A DNA stretch of 64,000 bases from Mycobacterium paraterrae (GCF_022430545.2 NZ_CP092488.2:3720001-3784000); one strand, 5' to 3'; shown: positions 31,190 to 40,420, counted from the stretch's first letter. Notes: generated by a model not told the origin, from the sequence alone. Translations and numbers: made by a program.

Positions 31190-33049
31190 GTGAGCGCACC
31201 CGCCAAGCCGGCGTCGCCGGAGATCGCCAGTCTCGCCTCCGACGCGGCGAAAGCTGCCCCCAAGCCGCCGACGATTCGGCCGAAACATGTTGCACCCGAG
31301 CAACTTACCGGCGCACAGTCGGTAATCCGGTCGCTGGAGGAGCTCGACGTCGAGGTCATCTTCGGGATCCCCGGCGGTGCGGTGCTTCCGGTCTACGACC
31401 CGCTCTTCGACTCCAAGAAGCTGCGCCACGTGCTGGTCCGCCACGAGCAGGGCGCCGGCCATGCGGCCAGCGGCTACGCCCACGCCACCGGAAAGGTCGG
31501 CGTGATGATGGCAACCTCCGGTCCCGGTGCCACCAACCTGGTGACGCCGCTGGCCGACGCCCAGATGGACTCGATTCCGGTGGTCGCCGTCACCGGCCAG
31601 GTCGGGCGGTCGCTGATCGGGACGGACGCCTTCCAGGAAGCCGACATCTCGGGCATCACCATGCCGATCACCAAGCACAACTTCCTCGTCCGCGACGGCG
31701 ACGAGATTCCCCGGGTGATGGCGGAGGCCTTCCATATCGCCAAGAGTGGACGCCCAGGCGCCGTGCTCGTCGACATCCCAAAGGACGTGTTACAAGGCCA
31801 GTGCACCTTCAGCTGGCCGCCGCGGATGGATCTGCCCGGCTACAAGCCGAACACCAAGCCGCACAACCGTCAGATCAACGAGGCCGCGAAGCTGATCGCT
31901 GCCGCGCGCAAGCCGGTGCTCTACGTCGGCGGCGGGGTCATTCGCGGCGAGGCCACCGAGCAGCTACGAGAGCTGGCGGAGCTGACCGGCATCCCGGTGG
32001 TGACCACGCTGATGGCGCGCGGCGCCTTCCCGGACATCCACCGCCAGCACCTGGGCATGCCGGGTATGCACGGCACCGTTTCGGCGGTGGCCGGGCTGCA
32101 GAAAAGCGACCTGCTGATCGCGTTGGGCACCCGTTTCGACGACCGGGTTACCGGGCAGCTCGACTCGTTCGCCCCGGAGGCCAAGGTCATCCACGCCGAC
32201 ATCGACCCCGCCGAGATCGGCAAGAACCGTCACGCCGACGTGCCGATCGTCGGTGACGTGAAAGCCGTCATCACGGAATTGATCGGCGCGCTGCGGCACC
32301 ATGACGCACCCTCGAAGATCGACATTGCCGACTGGTGGAGCTACCTCGACGAGGTCAAGGCCACCTACCCGTTGAGCTACGGACCGCAGAGCGATGGCAG
32401 CCTGAGCCCCGAGTACGTCATCGAGAAACTGGGCCAGATCGCCGGCCCCGACGCTATTTACGTCGCGGGCGTCGGACAGCACCAAATGTGGGCCGCGCAA
32501 TTCGTGTCCTACGAGAAGCCCCGAACCTGGCTCAATTCAGGCGGTTTGGGCACCATGGGCTTCGCTGTCCCTGCCGCGATGGGTGCGAAGATGGCCCGGC
32601 CCGAGGCTGAGGTGTGGGCGATCGACGGTGACGGCTGCTTCCAGATGACCAACCAGGAGCTGGCGACCTGCGCCATCGAGGGTGCGCCGATCAAGGTGGC
32701 GCTGATCAATAACGGCAACCTCGGCATGGTCCGCCAGTGGCAGACCCTGTTCTACGAGGAGCGCTACTCGCAGACCGACTTGGCCACCCACTCGCGCCGG
32801 ATCCCCGACTTCGTCAAGCTGGCCGAGGCGCTGGGATGCGTCGGATTGCGTTGCGAGCGTGAGGAAGACGTGGTCGACGTGATCAACCAGGCGCGGGCGA
32901 TCAACGACCGGCCGGTGGTGATCGACTTCATCGTCGGGGCCGACGCGCAGGTCTGGCCGATGGTGGCCGCCGGGACCTCGAACGACGAGATCCAGGCCGC
33001 CCGCGGGATCCGTCCGCTGTTCGACGACGGCGTCGAGGGGCACGCCTGA
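31190..33049 (+). CDS. ilvB: Acetolactate synthase large subunit
   Basis: A 619-residue thiamine diphosphate enzyme that makes acetolactate or acetohydroxybutyrate, the first common step for Val, Leu and Ile. ThDP site segments: HEQGAGHAASGYA with the catalytic Glu, and GDGCFQMTNQELAT...NNGNLGMVRQW in the C-terminal part. The N-terminal 40 residues are an extra, probably disordered, actinobacterial extension (KPASPEIAS). GTG 31190 follows AGAGGGA. The stop overlaps ilvN (ATGA). It is controlled by the leader peptide and attenuator. Confidence 0.97.
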   Translation: MSAPAKPASPEIASLASDAAKAAPKPPTIRPKHVAPEQLTGAQSVIRSLEELDVEVIFGIPGGAVLPVYDPLFDSKKLRHVLVRHEQGAGHAASGYAHATGKVGVMMATSGPGATNLVTPLADAQMDSIPVVAVTGQVGRSLIGTDAFQEADISGITMPITKHNFLVRDGDEIPRVMAEAFHIAKSGRPGAVLVDIPKDVLQGQCTFSWPPRMDLPGYKPNTKPHNRQINEAAKLIAAARKPVLYVGGGVIRGEATEQLRELAELTGIPVVTTLMARGAFPDIHRQHLGMPGMHGTVSAVAGLQKSDLLIALGTRFDDRVTGQLDSFAPEAKVIHADIDPAEIGKNRHADVPIVGDVKAVITELIGALRHHDAPSKIDIADWWSYLDEVKATYPLSYGPQSDGSLSPEYVIEKLGQIAGPDAIYVAGVGQHQMWAAQFVSYEKPRTWLNSGGLGTMGFAVPAAMGAKMARPEAEVWAIDGDGCFQMTNQELATCAIEGAPIKVALINNGNLGMVRQWQTLFYEERYSQTDLATHSRRIPDFVKLAEALGCVGLRCEREEDVVDVINQARAINDRPVVIDFIVGADAQVWPMVAAGTSNDEIQAARGIRPLFDDGVEGHA

Positions 33050-33561
33050 TGAGCACGACGACGCGGACTCACACCCTTTCGGTGTTGGTCGAAGACAAGC
33101 CCGGTGTGCTGGCGCGCGTCGCCGCGTTGTTCTCGCGGCGTGGTTTCAACATCGAGTCGCTGGCCGTCGGCGCCACCGAGCAGAAGGACATGTCGCGGAT
33201 GACCATCGTGGTCTCCGCCGAGAGCACCCCGCTCGAGCAGATCACCAAGCAGCTGAACAAGCTGATCAACGTCATCAAGATCATTGAGCAGGACGACGAC
33301 AGCTCGGTGTCTCGCGAGTTGGCGCTGATCAAGGTCCGCGCGGACGCCGGCACCCGCAGCCAGGTGATCGAGGCCGTGAACCTGTTCCGCGGCAAGGTCA
33401 TTGACGTGTCGCCGGAGTCGCTGACCATCGAGGCCACGGGCGACCGCGGCAAGCTGGAGGCGCTGCTGAAGGTGCTCGAGCCGTTCGGCATCCGCGAGAT
33501 CGTTCAGTCCGGAGTGGTGGCACTGTCCCGAGGGCCGCGGGCCATCAGTACCGCCAAATAA
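33049..33561 (+). CDS. ilvN: Acetolactate synthase small (regulatory) subunit
   Basis: A 170-residue regulatory subunit that confers valine feedback inhibition. It has the ACT-domain opening THTLSVLVEDKPGVLARVAALFSRRGFNIESLAVG and a second ACT-like half. ATG 33049 overlaps the ilvB stop, so the two subunits are translationally coupled in stoichiometric amount. Confidence 0.97.
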   Translation: MSTTTRTHTLSVLVEDKPGVLARVAALFSRRGFNIESLAVGATEQKDMSRMTIVVSAESTPLEQITKQLNKLINVIKIIEQDDDSSVSRELALIKVRADAGTRSQVIEAVNLFRGKVIDVSPESLTIEATGDRGKLEALLKVLEPFGIREIVQSGVVALSRGPRAISTAK

Positions 33562-33603
33562 GTCATTCACTGCAATAAAGCCGAGATAAAAGGAGACATT
33601 CAC

Positions 33604-34617
33604 GTGGCTTTGGAGATGTTCTACGACGACGACGCCGACCTGTCGATCATTCAGGGCCGCAAGGTCGGCGTTATTGGTTACGGGAGCCAGGGGCACGCGC
33701 ACTCGCTGAGCCTGCGCGACTCCGGCGTCGAGGTCCGCGTCGGGCTCAAGGAGGGCTCGAAGTCGCGGCCCAAGGTCGAGGAGCAAGGCCTGACCGTCGA
33801 CACCCCCGCCGAGGTGGCCAAGTGGGCCGACGTGATCATGCTGCTGGCGCCCGATACCGCGCAGGCCGACATTTTCAAGAACGACATCGAGCCCAACCTC
33901 AACGACGGCGACGCCCTGTTCTTCGGTCACGGGCTCAACATCCACTTCGACCTGATCAAGCCGCCAGGCAACGTGACCATCGCGATGGTGGCGCCGAAGG
34001 GCCCCGGCCATCTGGTGCGTCGGCAGTTCGTCGACGGCAAGGGTGTGCCGGCGCTGATCGCCGTCGACCAGGACCCCACCGGAAACGGTGAGGCGCTGGC
34101 CCTGTCCTACGCCAAGGCCATCGGCGGTACCCGCGCGGGCGTCATCAAGACCACCTTCAAGGACGAGACCGAAACCGACCTGTTCGGTGAGCAGGCCGTA
34201 TTGTGCGGTGGCACAGAGGAATTGGTGAAGACCGGTTTCGACGTGATGGTCGAGGCAGGCTATCCGCCGGAGATGGCCTATTTCGAGGTGCTGCACGAAC
34301 TCAAGCTGATCGTCGACCTGATGTACGAAGGCGGCATCGCGCGGATGAACTACTCGGTGTCCGACACCGCCGAATTCGGCGGCTACCTGTCGGGTCCGCG
34401 CGTGATCGACGCAGACACCAAGGAGCGGATGCGCGGCATCCTGCGCGATATTCAGGACGGCACCTTCACCAAGAAGCTCGTCGCCAATGTCGAGGGCGGC
34501 AACAAGCAGCTCGAACAGCTGCGCAAGGAGAACGCCGAGCACCCGATCGAGGTCACCGGTAAGAAGCTGCGCGACCTCATGAGCTGGGTCGACCGGCCGA
34601 TCACCGAAACCGCTTAG
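33604..34617 (+). CDS. ilvC: Ketol-acid reductoisomerase
   Basis: A 337-residue class I KARI that isomerises and reduces acetolactate with NADPH and Mg2+. Rossmann motif GYGSQGHAHS, the metal-binding C-terminal helical knot with VLHELKLIVDLMYEGG and YSVSDTAEFG. It is 42 bp after ilvN and starts with GTG 33604 after AAGGAGA. Length matches the class I family. Confidence 0.97.
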   Translation: MALEMFYDDDADLSIIQGRKVGVIGYGSQGHAHSLSLRDSGVEVRVGLKEGSKSRPKVEEQGLTVDTPAEVAKWADVIMLLAPDTAQADIFKNDIEPNLNDGDALFFGHGLNIHFDLIKPPGNVTIAMVAPKGPGHLVRRQFVDGKGVPALIAVDQDPTGNGEALALSYAKAIGGTRAGVIKTTFKDETETDLFGEQAVLCGGTEELVKTGFDVMVEAGYPPEMAYFEVLHELKLIVDLMYEGGIARMNYSVSDTAEFGGYLSGPRVIDADTKERMRGILRDIQDGTFTKKLVANVEGGNKQLEQLRKENAEHPIEVTGKKLRDLMSWVDRPITETA

Positions 34618-34627
34618 GTTTCCGCGT

Positions 34628-34683
34628 CGAGTGTGAAGCTGCTGCGATTACCTCGTGAAGGTTTCGCAGCGGCTTCACACTCG
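34628..34683. repeat. Imperfect palindrome CGAGTGTG...CACACTCG after ilvC
   Basis: Arms of 20 bp (34628-34647 and 34664-34683) pair with a single G-T wobble. There is no T run, so it may be a repeat element or RNA stabiliser rather than a simple terminator. CGAGTGTG ends are shared with 40982-41059 and 51117-51193. Confidence 0.55.
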
Positions 34684-34686
34684 GCG

Positions 34687-35172
34687 TCACGACGTTGCGA
34701 ACCCATCCGATAAGTCGGGGCGAACGCCGAACACCGGTTGGCGTAATCCGCCGTTACTGAATTCGGGACACCAGGGTCGGTGCCCCTGCGCGTCCGCCCA
34801 GACCAGCTGCAGCGCCTTTACGTCTTTTCCGTACAGCGCCATCGCCATGTTCAGGTGCGCTTCGGGGTGGTCAACCTGAACGACAGCAAGCTCCACTTCA
34901 GCGCCGAGCGTGATGAAGTCGCCCGGTACAGGGCGCCCACCGTTCACCAGATAATCGGCGACGCTGTTGAGGGTCAGCGTCGCCCGTTGCGGCGTCAGTC
35001 CTGTCACCAGTAATTCGGGCAGTCCTTGCGGATGCAAACCGATCGTGTAGGCGAAAGGGCTTCTTATGCTCTCCACGAATTGCACCGCCCAGCCGTGCGT
35101 TTCCACCGTCTGGCGGAGCAGGTCCAGCCAATCCTGCATGCTGGCCTCGGGATGATCGCATCTCCAGCACAT
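34687..35172 (-). CDS. DUF4262 domain protein
   Basis: A 161-residue protein of the DUF4262 type. It has GWAVQFVE, FAYTIGLHPQGLPELLVTGL and PVPGDFITLGAEVELAVVQV, which are the signature strands of this actinobacterial family of unknown function. An N-terminal CWRCDHPE segment has a Cys-x2-Cys-like pair. It lies between ilvC and serA on the opposite strand, flanked by a palindrome on each side. Not present in the M. tuberculosis ilvC-serA interval as far as I recall. Confidence 0.75.
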   Translation of the reverse strand: MCWRCDHPEASMQDWLDLLRQTVETHGWAVQFVESIRSPFAYTIGLHPQGLPELLVTGLTPQRATLTLNSVADYLVNGGRPVPGDFITLGAEVELAVVQVDHPEAHLNMAMALYGKDVKALQLVWADAQGHRPWCPEFSNGGLRQPVFGVRPDLSDGFATS

Positions 35173-35227
35173 TGCTGCATCTCCTGTCGTCGTACTTGTT
35201 GACAGGATTCACCCCGGCACCGACATC

Positions 35228-35291
35228 GCGTCGAACGTGCGCTCAGAGCGACATTTTGGCGATTTTTTCGCGTTGAGTGCGCGTTCGACGC
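35228..35291. repeat. 64-bp imperfect palindrome upstream of serA
   Basis: Arms of 19 bp (35228-35246 and 35273-35291) pair with three G-T wobbles; GCGTCGAACGTGCGCTCA opposes TGAGTGCGCGTTCGACGC. The loop includes two T-rich runs and an inner GCGA/TCGC pair. Compensatory wobbles suggest structure conserved as RNA or single-stranded DNA. Confidence 0.5.
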
Positions 35292-35344
35292 TGCTAGGAG
35301 CACCGATCGGCGACCGTGACGCAACTGCGCACAACCGCTGCCAT

Positions 35345-35350
35345 TAGGCT
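35345..35350 (+). promoter_or_regulatory. -10 box TAGGCT of serA, leaderless type
   Basis: TAGGCT ends 7 nt before GTG 35358, which supports that start. Confidence 0.5.
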
Positions 35351-35357
35351 TGCCCGC

Positions 35358-36944
35358 GTGAGCCTGCCTGTTGTTCTCATCGCTGACAAACTTGCCCAAT
35401 CAACCGTCGCCGCGCTGGGCGACCAGGTCGAGGTGCGCTGGGTAGACGGCCCGGACCGCGAGAAGCTGCTCGCGGCGGTGCCCGAAGCCGACGCCCTGCT
35501 GGTCCGCTCCGCGACCACTGTCGACGCCGAGGTGCTCAAAGCCGCGCCGAAACTGAAGATCGTCGCCCGAGCCGGCGTCGGGCTGGACAACGTGGACGTC
35601 AAGGCCGCCACCGAACAGGGTGTGCTTGTTGTCAACGCGCCGACGTCCAACATCCACAGCGCCGCCGAGCATGCCCTGGCGTTGCTGCTGTCGGCCGCCC
35701 GCCAGATTCCCGCGGCCGACGCCACGCTGCGCGAGCACGAGTGGAAACGTTCGTCGTTCTCGGGCACCGAGATCTTCGGCAAGACGGTCGGAGTGGTAGG
35801 ACTCGGCCGCATCGGCCAACTGGTCGCGCAGCGGCTCGCCGCCTTCGAAGCCAAGATCGTGGCCTACGACCCCTACGTGTCGGCGGCACGGGCCGCTCAA
35901 CTCGGCATCGAATTGCTGTCGCTCGACGAACTGCTGGGCCGCGCCGACTTCATCTCCGTGCATTTGCCGAAGACCCCCGAAACCGCGGGGTTGATCGACA
36001 AGGACGCGTTGGCGAAGACCAAGCCGGGCGTCATCATCGTCAATGCCGCCCGCGGCGGACTGGTCGACGAAGCCGCTCTGGCCGACGCGATCTCCAGCGG
36101 GCAGGTCCGTGCCGCCGGACTCGACGTGTACTCCAAGGAGCCGTGCACCGACAGCCCGCTGTTCGAGCTGCCTCAGGTCGTGGTGACGCCGCACCTTGGT
36201 GCCTCCACCGAAGAGGCCCAGGATCGCGCCGGCACCGATGTCGCGGCGAGCGTCAAGCTGGCGTTGGCGGGGGAGTTCGTTCCCGACGCGGTGAACGTCG
36301 GCGGCGGCACGGTCAACGAAGAGGTCGCGCCCTGGCTGGACCTGGTGCGCAAACTGGGTCTGCTCGCGGGCGCGCTCACCGAGGAACTGCCGTCGTCGTT
36401 GTCGGTGCAGGTCCGTGGCGAGCTTGCCGCCGAAGATGTTGAGGTGCTTCGGCTTTCGGCGTTGCGCGGCCTCTTCTCAGCGGTTATCGAAGACCAGGTG
36501 ACGTTCGTCAACGCCCCGGCGATCGCCGAGGAGCGTGGCGTGGCCGCCGACCTCAGCACTGCCACCGAAAGCCCCAACCACCGCAGCGTCGTCGATGTGC
36601 GCGCGGTGGCCGCCGACGGTTCGGTTGTCAACGTGGCCGGCGCGCTGTCCGGCCCACAGCAGGTGGAAAAAATCGTCCAGATCAACGGCCGCAACTTCGA
36701 TCTGCGCGCGCAGGGCATCTATCTCGTCATCAACTACGCCGATCAGCCTGGGGCGCTGGGCAAGATCGGTACGCTGCTGGGCACCGCGGGGGTCAACATC
36801 CAGGCCGCTCAGCTGTCCGAGGATGCCGAGGGCCCGGGCGCGACGATCCTGCTGCGCGTCGACCGCGACATCCCCGCAGATGTCCGCACCGAGATCCGGT
36901 CCGCCGTCGCGGCCAACAAACTCGAAGTGGTTGACCTGTCGTGA
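35358..36944 (+). CDS. serA: D-3-phosphoglycerate dehydrogenase
   Basis: A 528-residue SerA, first enzyme of serine synthesis, with the same length as the M. tuberculosis enzyme. N-terminal substrate-binding segment, Rossmann fold GKTVGVVGLGRIGQLVAQR, catalytic segments NAARGGLVDEAAL and VVVTPHLGAST, then the long intervening domain (about residues 305-450) and a C-terminal ACT domain (YLVINYADQPGALGKIGTLL) that binds serine. GTG 35358 fits the family start VSLPVVLIADKLA. Its stop overlaps the leuB GTG by 4 bp. Confidence 0.97.
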   Translation: MSLPVVLIADKLAQSTVAALGDQVEVRWVDGPDREKLLAAVPEADALLVRSATTVDAEVLKAAPKLKIVARAGVGLDNVDVKAATEQGVLVVNAPTSNIHSAAEHALALLLSAARQIPAADATLREHEWKRSSFSGTEIFGKTVGVVGLGRIGQLVAQRLAAFEAKIVAYDPYVSAARAAQLGIELLSLDELLGRADFISVHLPKTPETAGLIDKDALAKTKPGVIIVNAARGGLVDEAALADAISSGQVRAAGLDVYSKEPCTDSPLFELPQVVVTPHLGASTEEAQDRAGTDVAASVKLALAGEFVPDAVNVGGGTVNEEVAPWLDLVRKLGLLAGALTEELPSSLSVQVRGELAAEDVEVLRLSALRGLFSAVIEDQVTFVNAPAIAEERGVAADLSTATESPNHRSVVDVRAVAADGSVVNVAGALSGPQQVEKIVQINGRNFDLRAQGIYLVINYADQPGALGKIGTLLGTAGVNIQAAQLSEDAEGPGATILLRVDRDIPADVRTEIRSAVAANKLEVVDLS

Positions 36945-37951
36945 GACTCGCCGTCATCCCGGGTGACGGGATCGGGCCCGAGGTGATTGCCGAGGCAGTC
37001 AAGGTGCTCGACGTGGTCCTGCCCGGCGTCGAAAAGACCCATTACGACTTGGGCGCCAAGCGGTTCCACGCCACGGGTGAACTGCTGCCCGATTCGACGA
37101 TCGCCGAACTGCGCGACCACGACGCGATTCTGCTCGGCGCGATCGGCGATCCCTCGGTTCCCAGCGGTGTGCTGGAGCGAGGGCTTTTGCTACGCCTGCG
37201 ATTTGAACTCGATCACCACGTCAACCTTCGGCCAGGCCGACTGTATCCGGGCGTGAGCAGCCCGCTGGCGGGTGAACCAGCCATCGACTTCGTGGTGGTC
37301 CGCGAGGGCACCGAGGGTCCCTACACCGGTACTGGCGGCGCGATCCGCGTCGGCACCCCGCACGAGGTGGCGACCGAGGTCAGCACCAACACCGCGTTCG
37401 GGATCCGCCGTGTCGTCGAGGATGCCTTCGCGCGAGCTCAACAACGTCGCAAGCATCTGACGCTGGTGCACAAGACGAACGTGCTGACGTTTGCCGGCTC
37501 GCTGTGGTCGCGGACCGTCGACGAAGTCGGCGAGAAGTATCCGGGCGTCGAGGTGGCCTATCAGCACGTCGACGCCGCCACCATCCATTTGGTCACCGAC
37601 CCGGGCCGTTTCGATGTGATCGTCACCGACAACCTGTTCGGCGACATCATCACCGACCTGGCCGCGGCGGTGTGCGGGGGAATCGGGCTCGCGGCGAGTG
37701 GGAACATCGACGCCACCCGGACCAACCCGTCGATGTTCGAGCCGGTGCACGGCAGCGCGCCGGACATCGCCGGCCAGGGAGTCGCCGACCCGACCGCAGC
37801 GATTATGTCGGTGGCGCTGCTGCTTTCCCACGTCGGCGAAGACGCTGCCGCCGCGCGAGTGGACCAGGCCGTGGCGTCCCATCTGGCCAGTCGCCCGAGC
37901 GTAAAGCTATCCACCGCCGAAGTCGGCGAAAGGATTGCGTCCGCGCTCTGA
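36941..37951 (+). CDS. leuB: 3-isopropylmalate dehydrogenase
   Basis: A 336-residue LeuB of leucine biosynthesis. It opens with LAVIPGDGIGPEVIAEAVKVL, has the NAD/Mg-binding VTDNLFGDIITDLAA and GSAPDIAGQGVADPTAAIMSVALL segments. GTG 36941 overlaps the serA stop. Its 3' 149 bp are covered on the other strand by the MFS transporter gene. Confidence 0.95.
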   Translation: MRLAVIPGDGIGPEVIAEAVKVLDVVLPGVEKTHYDLGAKRFHATGELLPDSTIAELRDHDAILLGAIGDPSVPSGVLERGLLLRLRFELDHHVNLRPGRLYPGVSSPLAGEPAIDFVVVREGTEGPYTGTGGAIRVGTPHEVATEVSTNTAFGIRRVVEDAFARAQQRRKHLTLVHKTNVLTFAGSLWSRTVDEVGEKYPGVEVAYQHVDAATIHLVTDPGRFDVIVTDNLFGDIITDLAAAVCGGIGLAASGNIDATRTNPSMFEPVHGSAPDIAGQGVADPTAAIMSVALLLSHVGEDAAAARVDQAVASHLASRPSVKLSTAEVGERIASAL

Positions 37952-39152
37952 CCTCCAAGCCGGGCGGCAACGTCCTGGCCGGCACGATCGGCACCGCCAG
38001 AAGCGGAAACACCGCGCACGCAACGAATGCCGGCGGATACCCGTGCGACGCGATCAATCCGCCGAACACCGGCGGCGCGCCGGCCGCCATCAAGCGCTGA
38101 TAGGTGTTCTGCAGGCCCAGTGAACGTCCACTCCAGAACGGGCCCGCGTACTCGGTGATCGCCGTGGACTCCAAGCCGTTGTCGAGGACGGCGACGACCG
38201 ACGCGGCAACCATCAACGGCACCGCGATCGATGCACGCAGATGATCGGCGAATGCCAGGCCGATCAGCACCAGCACACCGACGACCGACATGATGCGCAC
38301 CGGCCGCAGTCGTGATCCGACCCGGTCCGACCACCGCCCGACCGCGACGCGGCCCAGCGCGCCCAGCACCTGCGACACCGTCACAAGACAGCCCGCCAAC
38401 GCGATTGAGCATTTGTAGTTCGCGATCAGCCAGATCAGCATGAACGTGACCGTCACCGTCTGGGGAACCATCAGCAGGGCCGAGACGGCATGAATGCGTC
38501 GCAGCACCCACGATCGGCGATAGGGGTTGGCCAATTCCTCTGCGGTGGCCTCGTCCCATTCCTTGCGTGGCGGATCGGTGATCGCGACGACGCTGAGTGC
38601 CGCGGCGACCGCACACAGGACCGCCGGGAAGAGCAGCGCCGTCGTCGCCGACTTACTGGCTTCGGCGTATTCGGGAATTACCAACGCGCCCAACGCGATT
38701 CCGAGTGGCTGGGCGGTCTGCCGAACACCCATTGCGAGGCCACGCTGTTCCGGCGGGAACCATCCCGAGACCAGTCGGCCCCCGGCGGAATTGCAACTCG
38801 CGGCCGCCATGCCGCCGACGAACAGCCAGGCCGCGAAGCCGACGGTGGAGTGCGTGTTGGCCGCCGCGTAGGCCGCGCCCGCCGTGAGTGCTGACCCAAG
38901 GGTCAGCACGATCCGCTCGCCCACCCGGTCGAGCAGATAGCCCCACAGGATCAGCGTGGCCACCATGCCGAAACTCGGCATCGATGACAGCAAGCCCGCC
39001 TCGCCGAGTTGGGTGCCGCGATCCTCTTCTAGCGCGGGGATCAGAAACGCGACGCCGTTGATGAAGACGAACGCGCTCGCGGTCACCAGCAATGAAATGA
39101 CGACGATCGTCCAGCGTCGGCCCACGCTGAGTGGGACCGCGTCCGAAGTCAT
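37803..39152 (-). CDS. Major facilitator superfamily transporter (Rv2994-like)
   Basis: A 449-residue MFS protein with 12 predicted helices; the A-motif-like loop is LWGYLLDRVGERIVL and a helix-8 loop is GRWSDRVGSRLRP. ATG 39152 or 39158 are both possible. M. tuberculosis Rv2994 at the same place has a similar length. The last ~50 residues (from EVRARTQSFRR) are Arg-rich and lie antisense to leuB, because no stop occurs earlier; this tail is probably a by-product of the overlap. Substrate unknown. Confidence 0.82.
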   Translation of the reverse strand: MTSDAVPLSVGRRWTIVVISLLVTASAFVFINGVAFLIPALEEDRGTQLGEAGLLSSMPSFGMVATLILWGYLLDRVGERIVLTLGSALTAGAAYAAANTHSTVGFAAWLFVGGMAAASCNSAGGRLVSGWFPPEQRGLAMGVRQTAQPLGIALGALVIPEYAEASKSATTALLFPAVLCAVAAALSVVAITDPPRKEWDEATAEELANPYRRSWVLRRIHAVSALLMVPQTVTVTFMLIWLIANYKCSIALAGCLVTVSQVLGALGRVAVGRWSDRVGSRLRPVRIMSVVGVLVLIGLAFADHLRASIAVPLMVAASVVAVLDNGLESTAITEYAGPFWSGRSLGLQNTYQRLMAAGAPPVFGGLIASHGYPPAFVACAVFPLLAVPIVPARTLPPGLEVRARTQSFRRLRRWIALRSGDWPDGTPRPGPLARRQRLRRRGKAAAPPT

Positions 39153-39231
39153 GATCAATGCTTACACAAGCAGCGGGATCGCTGTGGTCGGCCTCCTCAG
39201 CCCGCCGTTTCGGCGTGCATTGTCGGCCGAC

Positions 39232-39237
39232 TAGGCT
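39232..39237 (+). promoter_or_regulatory. -10 box TAGGCT of the FAA hydrolase gene, leaderless type
   Basis: TAGGCT ends 7 nt before ATG 39245; it selects this start over upstream codons that overlap the MFS gene. Confidence 0.5.
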
Positions 39238-39244
39238 AAAGCGA

Positions 39245-40021
39245 ATGCGCCTTGGCCGAATTGCCAGTCCCGATGGCGTCGCATTCGTCTCCATCGAGGG
39301 CGAGTCCGACGACATGACCGTCCGCGAGATTGCCGAGCACCCGTTCGGCACCCCAACCTTCACCGGCCGCTCCTGGCCGTTGGCTGATGTGCGACTGCTG
39401 GCCCCGATCCTGGCCAGCAAGGTCGTCTGCATCGGCAAGAACTACGCCGACCACATCGCCGAAATGGGCGGCGAGGCGCCGCCGGACCCGGTGATCTTCC
39501 TCAAGCCCAACACCGCGATCATCGGACCCAACGTGCCAATTCGATTGCCGTCCAATGCGTCGCCGGTGCACTTCGAAGGTGAGCTGGCGGCGGTCATCAG
39601 CCGACCCTGCAAGGACGTCACCGCCGACCGCGCCGCCGAGAGCATCCTTGGCTACACGATCGCCAACGACGTGTCCGCGCGTGATCAGCAGAAATCCGAC
39701 GGCCAGTGGACCCGAGCCAAGGGCCATGACACGTTCTGCCCGGTCGGCCCGTGGATCGAGACCGAGATCGACCCCGCTGATTTGGAGCTGCGTACCGACG
39801 TCAACGGCGAGGTCAAACAGGACAGCCGGACGTCGCTGATGATCCACGACGTGGGCGCAATAGTGGAATGGATCTCCGCAGTGATGACCCTGTTGCCGGG
39901 TGATCTCATCCTGACCGGGACCCCCGCCGGTGTCGGCCCTATCGTGGACGGTGACACCGTCAACATCACCATCGGCGGAATCGGGACGCTGTCGAATCCC
40001 GTTGTGCAAAAGCAGGATTAG
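39245..40021 (+). CDS. Fumarylacetoacetate hydrolase family protein
   Basis: A 258-residue FAH-fold enzyme. Motifs: GKNYADHIAEMG, VHFEGELAAVI with the metal-binding Glu-x-Glu, GYTIANDVSARDQQ, and LTGTPAGVGPI. Family members decarboxylate, isomerise or hydrolyse 2-oxo acid intermediates; in M. tuberculosis Rv2993c was named as a 2-hydroxyhepta-2,4-diene-1,7-dioate isomerase. The exact activity is not fixed here. It precedes the two tRNA genes. Confidence 0.9.
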   Translation: MRLGRIASPDGVAFVSIEGESDDMTVREIAEHPFGTPTFTGRSWPLADVRLLAPILASKVVCIGKNYADHIAEMGGEAPPDPVIFLKPNTAIIGPNVPIRLPSNASPVHFEGELAAVISRPCKDVTADRAAESILGYTIANDVSARDQQKSDGQWTRAKGHDTFCPVGPWIETEIDPADLELRTDVNGEVKQDSRTSLMIHDVGAIVEWISAVMTLLPGDLILTGTPAGVGPIVDGDTVNITIGGIGTLSNPVVQKQD

Positions 40022-40203
40022 TAGGGGCCGAAGCGACGTGCCGAACGTGGCGCCCGGTGCCGCGGCAGGGGAGTCGGGCGTTGGTCAGAGGTGAGGAATT
40101 TGTTTGGTAGTCTGCTCGTCGGCCCATCACGGCTGGGAGCAGCGATCGTTCGACCGCACGACGTCGACCGACAAGCCTCTGACCAGCGGTTTTAGGCAGC
40201 CAA

Positions 40204-40275
40204 TGGGGTATGGTGTAATTGGCAACACAGCTGATTCTGGTTCAGCCATTCTAGGTTCGAGTCCTGGTACCCCAG
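40204..40275 (+). tRNA. tRNA-Gln (CTG)
   Basis: A complete cloverleaf: acceptor TGGGGTA/TACCCCA, D-arm GTGTAATTGGCAACAC, anticodon arm GCTGA-TTCTGGT-TCAGC with anticodon CTG, T-arm with GGTTCGAGTCC and discriminator G. CCA is not encoded. With GatCAB present, this tRNA is expected to be charged through Glu-tRNA(Gln) amidation. Confidence 0.93.
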
Positions 40276-40347
40276 CAGAAATGGTCCACCGCAAGCGATT
40301 AGGTGGGCGTTCGGCAGTGAGCTATGCTGGCTGCTCGGTACTGGTCC

Positions 40348-40420
40348 GGCCCCGTCGTCTAGCGGCCTAGGACGCCGCCCTCTCACGGCGGTAGCGTGGG
40401 TTCGAATCCCATCGGGGCTA
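40348..40420 (+). tRNA. tRNA-Glu (CTC)
   Basis: Acceptor GGCCCCG/CGGGGCT (closing G-T pair), D-arm CGTCTAGCGGCCTAGGACG, anticodon arm CCGCC-CTCTCAC-GGCGG with anticodon CTC, T-arm TGGGTTCGAATCCCA and discriminator A. CCA not encoded. Together with tRNA-Gln it normally stands next to gltX in mycobacteria. Confidence 0.93.

Noticed and set aside
32764..34542. 592-codon minus-strand open frame
   Set aside because: Antisense to ilvB, ilvN and ilvC; composition is a shadow of the sense codons.
40022..40203. Remnant of gltX between the FAA hydrolase and tRNA-Gln
   Set aside because: The 182 bp show no HIGH or KMSKS motif and look like promoter sequence for the tRNAs.
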